NCBI GenBank assembly: GCA_037138595.1
Contig: JBAXIB010000021.1
Span: forward strand, 1 to 58,361
Direction of reading: 5' to 3'
Source: UBA4742 sp037138595
Lineage (GTDB): Bacteria; Actinomycetota; Acidimicrobiia; Acidimicrobiales; Acidimicrobilacustridaceae
DNA: 58,361 bases
The first letter of the stretch is position 1; each line of letters begins with the position of its first letter. The notes below the pieces were generated by a model. It was given only the letters and a program-made list of their open reading frames with translations. It did not search any database and was not told the DNA's origin. The translations under genes were made by a program, and so were the position numbers. Shown one piece after another: positions 26,410 through 34,484 of the stretch.

Positions 26410-28457
26410 GACGGCAGCCGCTGGGCCAATGCCACTTCCTGTAGGCGGCGATGGCTGTCGACCTCACCCGGCAAATCAGGCTTGTGCCACTCACCCTCGG
26501 CATCAAGTGCCCACGACAAGGTGTCGTCAACAAGCTCGATCTCAATGATTTCATCAAGCTGCGCCTGCAACTCCGGATCTTCGACCGGCGTCAGTGCCTC
26601 GACCCGACGATCAAGGTTACGCGGCATGAGGTCGGCCGAACCGATGTAATGCACTGGTCCGCCGTCGACGCTGCCATGAGCGAAGCGGTAGATCCGAGCG
26701 TGTTCCAAATAGCGACCGACAATTGATCGCACCCGAATGTTGTCGGACAAACCCGGCACCCCGGGGCGCAAGCAACAGATGCCGCGAATAATCAAGTCGA
26801 TTGACACCCCCGCTTGCGACGCGCGATACAACAACTCGATTAAATCTGGGTCGACCAAACTGTTCATTTTGAACGTTAAACGTCGCTCGCCCTCGGTTGT
26901 AGCAATCTCGTTTTCGATCAGTTCGACCAATCGAGGACGCAGGTCATGGGGCGCAACGAGCACTTTGGTATAGACCACATCGCGGGCGTAACCAGTCAAG
27001 AAATTGAACAAGTTGGTGAGATCAGCACCGATCTCGGGGTCACATGTCAACAGTCCAATGTCTTCGTACAGGCGAGCCGTTTTCGGGTTGTAATTACCAG
27101 TACCGATGTGACAGTAACGACGCATGCCATCTTGCTCGTCGCGCACGACGAGCGTGGTCTTGGTGTGAATCTTCAGCCCGGGCAACCCATAGACGACGTG
27201 CACGCCGGCTTTTTCAAGTTCGCGTGCCCATTCGATGTTGTTTGCTTCGTCGAAACGAGCCTTTAGTTCTACGAGCGCGGCGACTTGTTTGCCTCGCTCG
27301 GCAGCGCGAATAAGCGAGTGAATAATCGAGCTGTCACCTGAAGTCCGGTACAGCGTCATCTTGATCGCTAACACCTTCGGATCGGCTGACGCCTGACGGA
27401 TGAACTCCTCGACCGAGGTCGAAAACGACGAGTACGGATGATGAAGGAGCAAATCACCCTTGCGGATTTGCCGGAAAAAATTGACCTTCTCATCATCTTC
27501 ACTCGTCAGGCGGGCCTGAGTGATCGGCACCCAAACCGGGTCTCGGAGTTCGGGCCGATCAACACCATGGACTGACCAAAGACCACCGAGGTCTATCGGA
27601 CCATCGTGGATATAAATGTCTTCGGCATCGACATCGAGTTCGCGCTCAAGCAACTCGCGAAACTCTTCACTCATCGTCGTATCAATCTCGAGTCTGACCG
27701 CTTGACCGAACCGGCGGCGACGCAATTCGAATTCGACTGCTGCGAGCAGGTCGTCGGCGTCCTCGTCTTCCAAGGTGAGATCAGCATTTCGCGTTACCCG
27801 AAACGGATAGTGGCCTTCGATGACCATGCCAGGAAACAACGTCGGCAGATGGGCCGAGATGACCTGCTCAAGCGGGACGAACCGCTCGCCGTCAGGCGTC
27901 ACCACAAATCGCGGCAACAACAACGGAACCTTGACCCGAGCAAAACGGCGAGCGTGGGTGACTGGATCTCGCACAATGACCGCGAGGTTCAATGACAAAT
28001 CAGAAATGTAAGGAAACGGATGTCCCGGGTCCACCGCGAGCGGCGTGAGCACCGGATAAATACGATCTTCGAAAACCTGGTCGAGGTACTTACGATCGTC
28101 ATCATCGAGTTCGTCCCAGGCGGAGAACACGATCCCTACATCACGCAATGCAGGCACTAAGGACTCGTTAAACGTTGCATAGGCTCGACCGTTCAACACG
28201 TCGACGCCGTCGCGAATTTTGCGTAACTGCTGCGCTGGAGTCAGGCCATCGGGAGTCGTCGAAGTCACGCTCGCAGCTATTTGATCTTTGAGTCCAGCAA
28301 CCCGCACCTGAAAAAACTCGTCGAGGTTCTGGCTATAGATCGCCAAGAATTTGGCCCGCTCGAGCAGTGGCAACGACGAGTCGCCAGCCAACGTCAGAAC
28401 GCGGGCATTGAACTCAAGCCAAGAGAGTTCCCTATTCAGATACCAAGTGGCGTCCAT
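26406..28457 (-). CDS. ppk1: Polyphosphate kinase Ppk1
   Basis: A 683-residue Ppk1 that makes polyphosphate reversibly from ATP. The N-terminal domain opens YLNRELSWLEFNARVL. Family blocks are RVRFARVKVP-like FARVKVPLLLPRF, HHPYSSFSTSVEEFI and KMTLYRTSGDSSI. The phosphorylated histidine is in LPGLKIHTKTTLV and the second conserved histidine is in RYLEHARIYRF. The length is normal for the family. It is translationally coupled to the CYTH gene (GTGA) and follows a small unknown gene. Confidence 0.96.
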   Translation of the reverse strand: MDATWYLNRELSWLEFNARVLTLAGDSSLPLLERAKFLAIYSQNLDEFFQVRVAGLKDQIAASVTSTTPDGLTPAQQLRKIRDGVDVLNGRAYATFNESLVPALRDVGIVFSAWDELDDDDRKYLDQVFEDRIYPVLTPLAVDPGHPFPYISDLSLNLAVIVRDPVTHARRFARVKVPLLLPRFVVTPDGERFVPLEQVISAHLPTLFPGMVIEGHYPFRVTRNADLTLEDEDADDLLAAVEFELRRRRFGQAVRLEIDTTMSEEFRELLERELDVDAEDIYIHDGPIDLGGLWSVHGVDRPELRDPVWVPITQARLTSEDDEKVNFFRQIRKGDLLLHHPYSSFSTSVEEFIRQASADPKVLAIKMTLYRTSGDSSIIHSLIRAAERGKQVAALVELKARFDEANNIEWARELEKAGVHVVYGLPGLKIHTKTTLVVRDEQDGMRRYCHIGTGNYNPKTARLYEDIGLLTCDPEIGADLTNLFNFLTGYARDVVYTKVLVAPHDLRPRLVELIENEIATTEGERRLTFKMNSLVDPDLIELLYRASQAGVSIDLIIRGICCLRPGVPGLSDNIRVRSIVGRYLEHARIYRFAHGSVDGGPVHYIGSADLMPRNLDRRVEALTPVEDPELQAQLDEIIEIELVDDTLSWALDAEGEWHKPDLPGEVDSHRRLQEVALAQRLPS

Positions 28458-28502
28458 CGCGCAACCCTAGCGGTGACCATCGCGTTGGCGAGATACGACC
28501 CG

Positions 28503-28793
28503 TCAACCACGACTAGTGGATGAGTCCTCGTCAGGAAGCCCGAGGTCCCAATCGAGGGTGAGATTTTCGCGTTCGGCGTCGCGGACCACACGCTCACGAT
28601 TACGGCGGAACTGCGGATCATGGGGTGGAAGCAACAGCAAGCGGGCCATCACGCGACCTCGAAAATCTTCGATGACCTGCTGGTCACCGAAAACCCCGCG
28701 AATTTCCCAATGGGGAGCAACGGGGCCGAGGTATACAACCTTGACGTGGCCCCGGGGAGGCTGCTGCTCGGTAGTCGCTTCGGTCATTGACAT
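28503..28793 (-). CDS. Small protein of unknown function upstream of ppk
   Basis: A 96-residue soluble protein not recognised by me. It begins with a Thr/Gln-rich segment, then a compact middle (HVKVVYLGPVAPHWEIRGVFG) and an Arg-rich helix (FRRNRERVVRDAERE), with an acidic C-terminus. GGAGAA lies ten bases before the ATG. It lies between htrA and ppk on the same strand, with 45 bases before ppk, so it could be the first gene of the polyphosphate operon. Codon-position behaviour and spacing support a real gene. Confidence 0.65.
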   Translation of the reverse strand: MSMTEATTEQQPPRGHVKVVYLGPVAPHWEIRGVFGDQQVIEDFRGRVMARLLLLPPHDPQFRRNRERVVRDAERENLTLDWDLGLPDEDSSTSRG

Positions 28794-28856
28794 CTGGACA
28801 CGTTCTCCGTCGGTTGGTGGCGGACGACAAGACTACTGGAACCTGGCGCCAGTTGA

Positions 28857-30191
28857 TTAGTCGCCGGAATCAGCCCGAGAACGCAACACGATAGTGACGG
28901 TTCCGGTTGAGCCGGCACGGTTGACGGTTACCGCAATGGAATCGCCGGCATTCCGCTGCCTTACTGCGGTCACGACATCATCGGCGCTGCTCATCGGTTC
29001 GCCATCTATGGCAGTGATGACATCACCTACCGCCAGTCCAGCATCAGCTGCTGCCGATCCCACCTGGACATCGGCGACGTACGCACCGTCAGTGACAACC
29101 ACCCCAAATTGACGCTGAACATCGGCGCTCACGGCACCAACCGCTTGGGTGGTTACACCCAAAAAAGCCGTATCCAACGTGACCGTACCCCGGCCATCTT
29201 TGATCGCCTTGATCAGTGGCTTGACTGAATCAATCGCGATCGCAAAACCAATGTTTTGCGCATCGCTGATAATCGCGGTGTTAATCCCTACCACTTGGCC
29301 GTCGGCGTTCAGCAGCGGTCCGCCGGAGTTGCCCGGATTGATCGCGGCATCGGTTTGAATGAGATTCTTCAGGGTCGAATTCTCTGACTCAATCGTTCGA
29401 TCCATGGCCGAGATGATCCCTTCAGTAACGCTCGGCGGTCCACCAAGGTTGAGGGCGTTTCCGATCGCAACCACATCGTCGCCAACTTGCACCTCGGCAG
29501 AACTTCCGAGTTCGGCTGGGGTCAAATTTTTTGCGCCACGGAGTTTGATCAACGCGACATCGTCAGCCGGAAGACTCCCAACGAGATCGGCTTGCATCGC
29601 GGTGCCGTCCGACAATGTCACCTGCATCGTCGTTGCCGAGGCAACAACATGGGCATTGGTCAAAACCAACCCGTCAGCTGAGATCACCACACCGGATCCC
29701 GCGGCACCGAACACGCCGGCGGTTGACCGTTGACCAGTTTCGATCGACACCACTGACGGCTGCGCCTTGCGAAGCAAGCTTTGAATGTCAAGATTGGCTC
29801 GGGCGGCGAGTTGTGAATTCTTACTCGCGTTCGCGAGTGAAATGTGAGCAAAGGTCACCAAGAGGCCAGCGGTCAGCACCGCAGCCAGAACGGCACTGGC
29901 AAGCGCGACCAAGACAGCCGATCGAGCGCGAACCGACCCAGATTCGGCGAGGTCGGAATCGACCCCTTCGGCACCAGTCCGAGCTCGCGTCAGCGGCGGC
30001 AGGTCGGACAACGGCGGCCGCAGACTTGGGTCTTGTCCCGACGTCGGTGGTGACATCGGCAACCGAGCAGTTGGGCCGTTCACCTCGGCGGTCGGCATCA
30101 GAGGCGGAGAAGTCGGCGGTGACGTCGGTGGCGAATTCAGGCCACCGCCCAGGGGGAATCGAAGGTCTGATCCATGTATTTGCTCAGTCAT
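28857..30191 (-). CDS. htrA: HtrA/DegP-type membrane-anchored serine protease
   Basis: A 444-residue protease with a cytoplasmic N-terminus rich in PPTSPP repeats, one membrane segment (about residues 90-115), a trypsin-like domain with an intact triad (His181 in TNAHVV, Asp211 in ADDVALIKL, Ser289 in NPGNSGGPLL) and a C-terminal PDZ domain (GAYVADVQVGSAAADAGL). It should degrade or refold misfolded extracytoplasmic proteins. ATG 30191 follows AAAGGGGG. It is the active counterpart of the pseudoprotease at 13345-14583. It is divergent from the first whiB gene. Confidence 0.92.
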   Translation of the reverse strand: MTEQIHGSDLRFPLGGGLNSPPTSPPTSPPLMPTAEVNGPTARLPMSPPTSGQDPSLRPPLSDLPPLTRARTGAEGVDSDLAESGSVRARSAVLVALASAVLAAVLTAGLLVTFAHISLANASKNSQLAARANLDIQSLLRKAQPSVVSIETGQRSTAGVFGAAGSGVVISADGLVLTNAHVVASATTMQVTLSDGTAMQADLVGSLPADDVALIKLRGAKNLTPAELGSSAEVQVGDDVVAIGNALNLGGPPSVTEGIISAMDRTIESENSTLKNLIQTDAAINPGNSGGPLLNADGQVVGINTAIISDAQNIGFAIAIDSVKPLIKAIKDGRGTVTLDTAFLGVTTQAVGAVSADVQRQFGVVVTDGAYVADVQVGSAAADAGLAVGDVITAIDGEPMSSADDVVTAVRQRNAGDSIAVTVNRAGSTGTVTIVLRSRADSGD

Positions 30192-30301
30192 CAATGCCCC
30201 CTTTCGTGCATCGCTGCGCTAGTCAATTGGCTCGCCGGTCGGGCCGTGTCGGCACGACGGTATCGTGACCAAACAAAATCTTCGCGTTCGAGCAGTTTTT
30301 G

Positions 30302-30330
30302 GGAACCGAATCCGCCCCGAATCCGTATAA
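30302..30330 (+). promoter_or_regulatory. ECF-type promoter candidate for whiB
   Basis: GGAACC (30302-30307), sixteen bases, then CGTATAA (30324-30330). This spacing and sequence resemble promoters read by extracytoplasmic-function sigma factors in actinobacteria (GGAAC near -35, CGT near -10). It lies just before a whiB start at 30353. Identified by eye only. Confidence 0.4.
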
Positions 30331-30352
30331 CAAGGCACACAACGGAGGCGAC

Positions 30353-30595
30353 ATGGATAATGATTGGATGGCGGCCGGCAACTGCCGAATTGAGCCGCCG
30401 GCGAAGTTCTTTCCCAGCGACGGTGTTGGCGTCGAAATCGCAAAGCGAGTCTGCGCTGACTGCCCGGTCAAGCAGACATGCCTTGAGTATGCGTTGGTCA
30501 ACCACATCGATCACGGCGTCTGGGGCGGAACCTCCGAGCGTCAGCGGCGCCGGATCTTGAAAAAGCGCCGCGTTGGCATGCCCCAGTTCGTCTAA
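30353..30595 (+). CDS. WhiB-family iron-sulfur transcription regulator
   Basis: An 80-residue WhiB-like protein. The four cluster cysteines are present: one in AAGNCRIE, then C-x-x-C in RVCADCPVK and one in QTCLEYAL. The turn motif is HGVWGGTSERQRRRI and the C-terminus is basic (LKKRR) for DNA contact. WhiB proteins hold a [4Fe-4S] cluster and act with the primary sigma factor. ATG 30353 has GGAGG four bases upstream; the longer open frame lacks family similarity. Confidence 0.93.
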   Translation: MDNDWMAAGNCRIEPPAKFFPSDGVGVEIAKRVCADCPVKQTCLEYALVNHIDHGVWGGTSERQRRRILKKRRVGMPQFV

Positions 30596-30699
30596 CCCAA
30601 CCCGCGCTTAGCGCCGGGTCGCGTGATGAGTCTTACGGGCCCTCAGCGACGAGCTGGGGTTCGTTCGCTTCGAGTCGCCGGATCGAATTGAGCGTCGAA

Positions 30700-30888
30700 T
30701 CAAGCGTCGCCGTCGGCATCAGCATCGGAGTCGGCATCAGCGGCCGCGTTCGCTCCTTCTTTACTGCCTTTTTCAAATTCGGACTTCGCCGATCCAAGTG
30801 AACGCGCCAGCTTTGGCAATTTGGCCCCACCAAACAGCAGCACGATCGCTAGGACGATAAGACCGATTTCAAGGGGGCCAAGGTTCAT
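30700..30888 (-). CDS. tatA: Twin-arginine translocase subunit TatA
   Basis: A 62-residue TatA/E protein: a short N-terminal membrane helix (LEIGLIVLAIVLLFGGAKLP) containing the conserved F-G-x-x-x-L-P hinge, an amphipathic helix (KLARSLGSAKSEFEKG), and a short acidic tail made of Asp-Ala-Asp-Ser-Asp-Ala repeats. It would form the Tat pore for folded proteins. No tatC is visible nearby. The tail is short for TatA. Confidence 0.88.
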   Translation of the reverse strand: MNLGPLEIGLIVLAIVLLFGGAKLPKLARSLGSAKSEFEKGSKEGANAAADADSDADADGDA

Positions 30889-30914
30889 GGATTCGATCGT
30901 ACTCCAGAGGACTC

Positions 30915-31736
30915 GTGGCCGATGCGCGAAGCTGGAGCATGCTTGAGTGCGTCATCAACATCAGCGAAGGCCGCCGACTTCCCGTCGTTCACGCCATCGC
31001 TAGCCGTGCCGGGCAGGAACTACTCGATATCCATAGTGATCCCGATCACAACCGATCGGTCATCACTGTCGTCGGCGAAGACGCCGCGCGCGCCATTACC
31101 TCGGCGGCAATCGCCTCGCTACGCCTGGACCACCACGCAGGGGTACACCCGCGCATCGGCGTGGTGGACGTCGTGCCGTTTGTACCGCTTGGTTCGGCGA
31201 GTCTTGACGATGCGCTCGCGGCGCGGGACCGATTTGCCCGATGGGCAGCCGATGAACATGGTGTGCCGTGTTTCGTTTACGGCCCCGAACGCACATTGCC
31301 AGCGATTCGGAAACACGCGTTCATTCAGCTCGACCCGGATACGGGTCCTCCAAATCCACATGTAACCGCGGGTGCCATAGCAGTCGGAGCACGCCCGATT
31401 TTGGTGGCGTACAACCTGTGGCTTGCCGATCCTGATCTGGCGCTTGCTCGCGCCATCGCAACCGAGCTACGGAGTGATTCGGTCCGAACCCTCGGATTGG
31501 CAGTCGGCAATCACGTGCAAGTGTCGTGCAATCTGATCGATCCATGGCAGGTGGGGCCAGCCGAGGTGTTTCAACAGGTGGCCGACCGCGCCACAGTCGC
31601 ACGGGCCGAACTCGTCGGCCTCGTACCGCGGTCGCTAGTCGAAGCAATCGACCCAAACAGTTGGGATCGCCTCAACCTCTCGCTTGACCAAACGATCGAA
31701 CAACGACTCGAACAACAGCACTTGGCCGTCGACTAG
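30915..31736 (+). CDS. Glutamate formimidoyltransferase-family protein
   Basis: A 273-residue protein with the formiminotransferase N- and C-subdomain layout: LECVINISEGRRLPVV, LDIHSDPDHNRSVITVVG with the catalytic-type histidine region, DHHAGVHPRIGVVDVVPFVP, and GARPILVAYNLWL. The family moves a formimino group between glutamate and tetrahydrofolate in histidine breakdown. No cyclodeaminase domain is attached and no hut genes are nearby, so the true substrate is uncertain. GTG 30915 follows AGAGGA; ATG 30939 is an alternative. Confidence 0.85.
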   Translation: MADARSWSMLECVINISEGRRLPVVHAIASRAGQELLDIHSDPDHNRSVITVVGEDAARAITSAAIASLRLDHHAGVHPRIGVVDVVPFVPLGSASLDDALAARDRFARWAADEHGVPCFVYGPERTLPAIRKHAFIQLDPDTGPPNPHVTAGAIAVGARPILVAYNLWLADPDLALARAIATELRSDSVRTLGLAVGNHVQVSCNLIDPWQVGPAEVFQQVADRATVARAELVGLVPRSLVEAIDPNSWDRLNLSLDQTIEQRLEQQHLAVD

Positions 31737-31778
31737 TTCAAGGTTGTTGCGTTTCGTTCAGGCGTTTGCGCGCCTAAA

Positions 31779-32054
31779 TCAACCGGTGCTGGCTGCGGCC
31801 CGGGCCAGCGCACGTTGCCGACGAATGCGACGACGCTCACGCTCGCTCATACCGCCCCAAATGCCGAACTTCTCACCATTGGCAAGGGCATATTCGAGGC
31901 AGTCGTCACGAACCACGCAACCCCGACAAACTTCTTTTGCTTCCCGAGTTGATGCACCACGCTCAGGGAAAAACAGGTCAGGATCAACGCCCAAGCAGTT
32001 GGCGTAGTCCTGCCACGATGCCTCGACCGTGTCGTCGGTGGCTATCTGATGCAT
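31779..32054 (-). CDS. WhiB-family regulator (WhiB2/WhmD-like)
   Basis: A 91-residue WhiB protein with four cysteines (DYANCLG, EVCRGCVVRDDCLEYAL), the FFPERG segment typical of WhiB2/WhmD-type members, the turn GIWGGMSERERRRI and a basic C-terminus. Members of this subgroup control septation and division; that role here is inference. ATG 32054 has GGAGGT six bases upstream. The region before it contains a perfect palindrome. Confidence 0.92.
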   Translation of the reverse strand: MHQIATDDTVEASWQDYANCLGVDPDLFFPERGASTREAKEVCRGCVVRDDCLEYALANGEKFGIWGGMSERERRRIRRQRALARAAASTG

Positions 32055-32081
32055 AACTGACCTCCGTTGGTCCCCGCCCAA

Positions 32082-32097
32082 GTACGAGTGCTCGTAC
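32082..32097. promoter_or_regulatory. Perfect 16-bp palindrome upstream of whiB
   Basis: GTACGAG-TG-CTCGTAC, seven-base arms with a two-base centre, 28 bases before the whiB start. Its size and symmetry fit a dimeric repressor or activator site in the promoter or leader. The binding protein is unknown. Confidence 0.5.
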
Positions 32098-32235
32098 CAC
32101 ATGTGTAATTACAACCTTGTGATCATGGCCTTTCTCGGCCGTGAGTGCAAGCAGAAATGCTGATTTTCCGCCTCGAGATGCCGTTCTCACCTATTCTCAC
32201 TATGTATTCACGACGCGGTCGGTCGAGAACCAGGA

Positions 32236-32281
32236 CCGATTTCAGGCCGATTTCAGGCCGCGACTCAGGCCGCGGCTCAGG
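32236..32281. repeat. Four-unit 11/12-bp tandem repeat between whiB and the VWA gene
   Basis: Two units of CCGATTTCAGG, then CCGCGACTCAGG and CCGCGGCTCAGG, all ending in TCAGG. They occupy the noncoding stretch just after the stop codon of the VWA gene (minus strand). No hairpin or T-run accompanies them. Confidence 0.65.
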
Positions 32282-32299
32282 CAAACCACAGCCCGAAAG

Positions 32300-34324
32300 T
32301 CACGCGGTGCGACGCCCACGAAGCATCTGCCGCTTGTGTTCAATGAAGTCGACCAACACGTAATCGCCGAGGGTTTCAGGGGTCGTAAAGAACGCCCGCC
32401 CGCGATTGAGCTCGGTAAGTTTTTCGATGAAGCGCTGCAAGTGCTGGGTGGCATCAAGCATGAACGTGTTGATACGGATGCCGTCACGGGTGCAACGCGA
32501 GACCTCAAGCAACGTTGCATCAACCGTCTCCTGCACGGGCGGATAATTGAAGAACACATCACCGCGCTCGGTTATGTGGGCTGTCGGTTCACCGTCGGTA
32601 ATCATGATGATCTGCTTGGTCCCCGATTGGCGACCAAGCAGTCGTCGAGCAATTTGAAAGCCATGTTGCATGTTTGTGCCATAGACGAAGTCCCAAGACA
32701 CCTCTGGTAACTGTTCAGCTTTCAGCTCACGTGCTACTTCGCTAAACCCGACGATCCCCAGATAGTCACGCGGGTATTGACTCGAAATTAACGAGTGCAG
32801 CGCCATCGTCACTTTCTTTGCCGGCAAGAAGTTGTCCCGCATAGGCATCGACAGCGACAAGTCGAGCATCAAAACAGTTGACGACTGCACTTGTTGCTCA
32901 GTTCGCTCCACCTCAAAATCTTCGGGCAACAAACGAACCGGGGTTCCCCCACCACTGCGGCGAACTGCGTTTCGTACCGTTCGCTCGATATTGAGGTTGA
33001 AGGGGTCTCCAAACTCATAGGGCTTGGTGTCGTAGTCGCGCTCGTGGCCGATGCCGACCCGTTCAAGTTCGTGTTTGCCGACCTTGTCGTGGTCCAACTT
33101 TTTGAACAAGTCGCCTAGTGCGTTTTGGCCAATACGCCGAATACCGCGAGGCGTCAGTTCGATTCGACCTTCCTTATTTTCGATAAGGCCGGCTTCTTCG
33201 AGTTGACGAGCCAGTTGACCCATCCGATCGAGACTGCGAGCCGCTTCGTCGCCCAACAACTCACGGGCCCGATCAAGGTCAACTTCAGCCAATGCCCCCG
33301 GGCTCGTTGCCCCCCGAAGCACATTTTCGAGCTGGTCGATGTCGCCAAGGTCACGCATCAATTGGGCAGCTTCGGCGAACCCCAGCGGGTCCTGCCCGCT
33401 GAAGTCATAACTGCGACCCCAGCCCTTTTCCGGAAACATCCCCTGCAAGTTCTGGCCGAGTTGGTCCATTTGCCAACGAAGATCCATGTCTTCCATCAGC
33501 TGATCCGACAGGCCCTGGAGTTGAGCGCGTTGCTCGGCGGTCATTGAATTCAACATGGCCTGCATCGCCGCCATGCGCTCGGCCATGATCTCGAGCAACT
33601 CATCGAGATTCTCGGGATTCTCGGGAAAGAAATCGCCGAATTGATCCATGAACTCGTCGAATTTTGGTTCCTCGCCCCGCTGGCGCTGTTCGAGCATTTC
33701 GTTAAGACCCTGCAACATGTCTTTCATGCGTGCGAGGTCAGCCGGCGTGACATCAGACATCGCGCCGGCCATCTGATTGAAGTAGCTCTGCGTGAGCTGC
33801 TGACGCAATTGGTCGAGGAGTTCTTCGAATTTTTCGCGTGCCTCACTTGACGTGAACTCATAGTTTTGCAAATCACGCACCTGCCCCGCGAGATCAGGCG
33901 ACAACATATCGAGCTGCATGTGACGTTCGGTCACCACCTGTTCGGTGATTTCCTGTCTGCGAGCATCACCGGCCTCACCGGCCTCACGAGCTTCGCGACC
34001 AAGTTCATCCAGCGACTCATGCTCAAGGTCGACAACGTCGCGCAGTTCTTGTGCAATGTCGTCGTAGACCCCACCGAGGTCATGACGTTCGAGTTCGTCA
34101 CGGCGTTTCCGCCGCAACTTCTCGAGCATTTCGCGAATGCCCTGAATGCGCTCGCCGTCTTGGTCTTTGAACCCTGACTGCATCATGCGGCGCAGAGCGG
34201 CGTTGGGATCACCGTGATAGAGCAGATCGTCGGTGATCTCGCTGAAGATGTCATCAGCAGTCAGCTCGAAGCCGACCTGCGACCCATCCCACCGCGAGTA
34301 TTTGACCCGTCGCGCCTTCGTCAT
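32300..34324 (-). CDS. VWA-domain protein, MoxR partner type
   Basis: A 674-residue protein. The first 430 residues are helical and highly charged, with long coiled-coil-like segments rich in Gln, Met and Asp (EIMAERMAAMQAMLNSMTAE). The C-terminal part, from about residue 470, is a von Willebrand factor A domain with the MIDAS motif D-x-S-x-S (LMLDLSLSM), the conserved threonine region and MITDGEPT. VWA proteins of this kind work with MoxR AAA+ ATPases as chaperones or for metal insertion. A MoxR-type gene lies 4.4 kb away on the same strand, with four plus-strand genes in between. Confidence 0.85.
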   Translation of the reverse strand: MTKARRVKYSRWDGSQVGFELTADDIFSEITDDLLYHGDPNAALRRMMQSGFKDQDGERIQGIREMLEKLRRKRRDELERHDLGGVYDDIAQELRDVVDLEHESLDELGREAREAGEAGDARRQEITEQVVTERHMQLDMLSPDLAGQVRDLQNYEFTSSEAREKFEELLDQLRQQLTQSYFNQMAGAMSDVTPADLARMKDMLQGLNEMLEQRQRGEEPKFDEFMDQFGDFFPENPENLDELLEIMAERMAAMQAMLNSMTAEQRAQLQGLSDQLMEDMDLRWQMDQLGQNLQGMFPEKGWGRSYDFSGQDPLGFAEAAQLMRDLGDIDQLENVLRGATSPGALAEVDLDRARELLGDEAARSLDRMGQLARQLEEAGLIENKEGRIELTPRGIRRIGQNALGDLFKKLDHDKVGKHELERVGIGHERDYDTKPYEFGDPFNLNIERTVRNAVRRSGGGTPVRLLPEDFEVERTEQQVQSSTVLMLDLSLSMPMRDNFLPAKKVTMALHSLISSQYPRDYLGIVGFSEVARELKAEQLPEVSWDFVYGTNMQHGFQIARRLLGRQSGTKQIIMITDGEPTAHITERGDVFFNYPPVQETVDATLLEVSRCTRDGIRINTFMLDATQHLQRFIEKLTELNRGRAFFTTPETLGDYVLVDFIEHKRQMLRGRRTA

Positions 34325-34484
34325 GGGCCGAGGGTACTTGCGGTTTGCCCTCAGAGCATTGCCGGCTCAGGTCGACACCGCCGCGGGCATACGATTGACT
34401 AGTCCGCAACTAGAACTCGTTCTGATTTTTGCACGCTGATGTATCGACCGGCGCAGCGCCGGCCACACGACTGAGGGGGATCGC

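Noticed and set aside
32236..32281. CRISPR array
   Set aside because: The units are contiguous 11-12-bp copies without spacers, and no cas gene is present.
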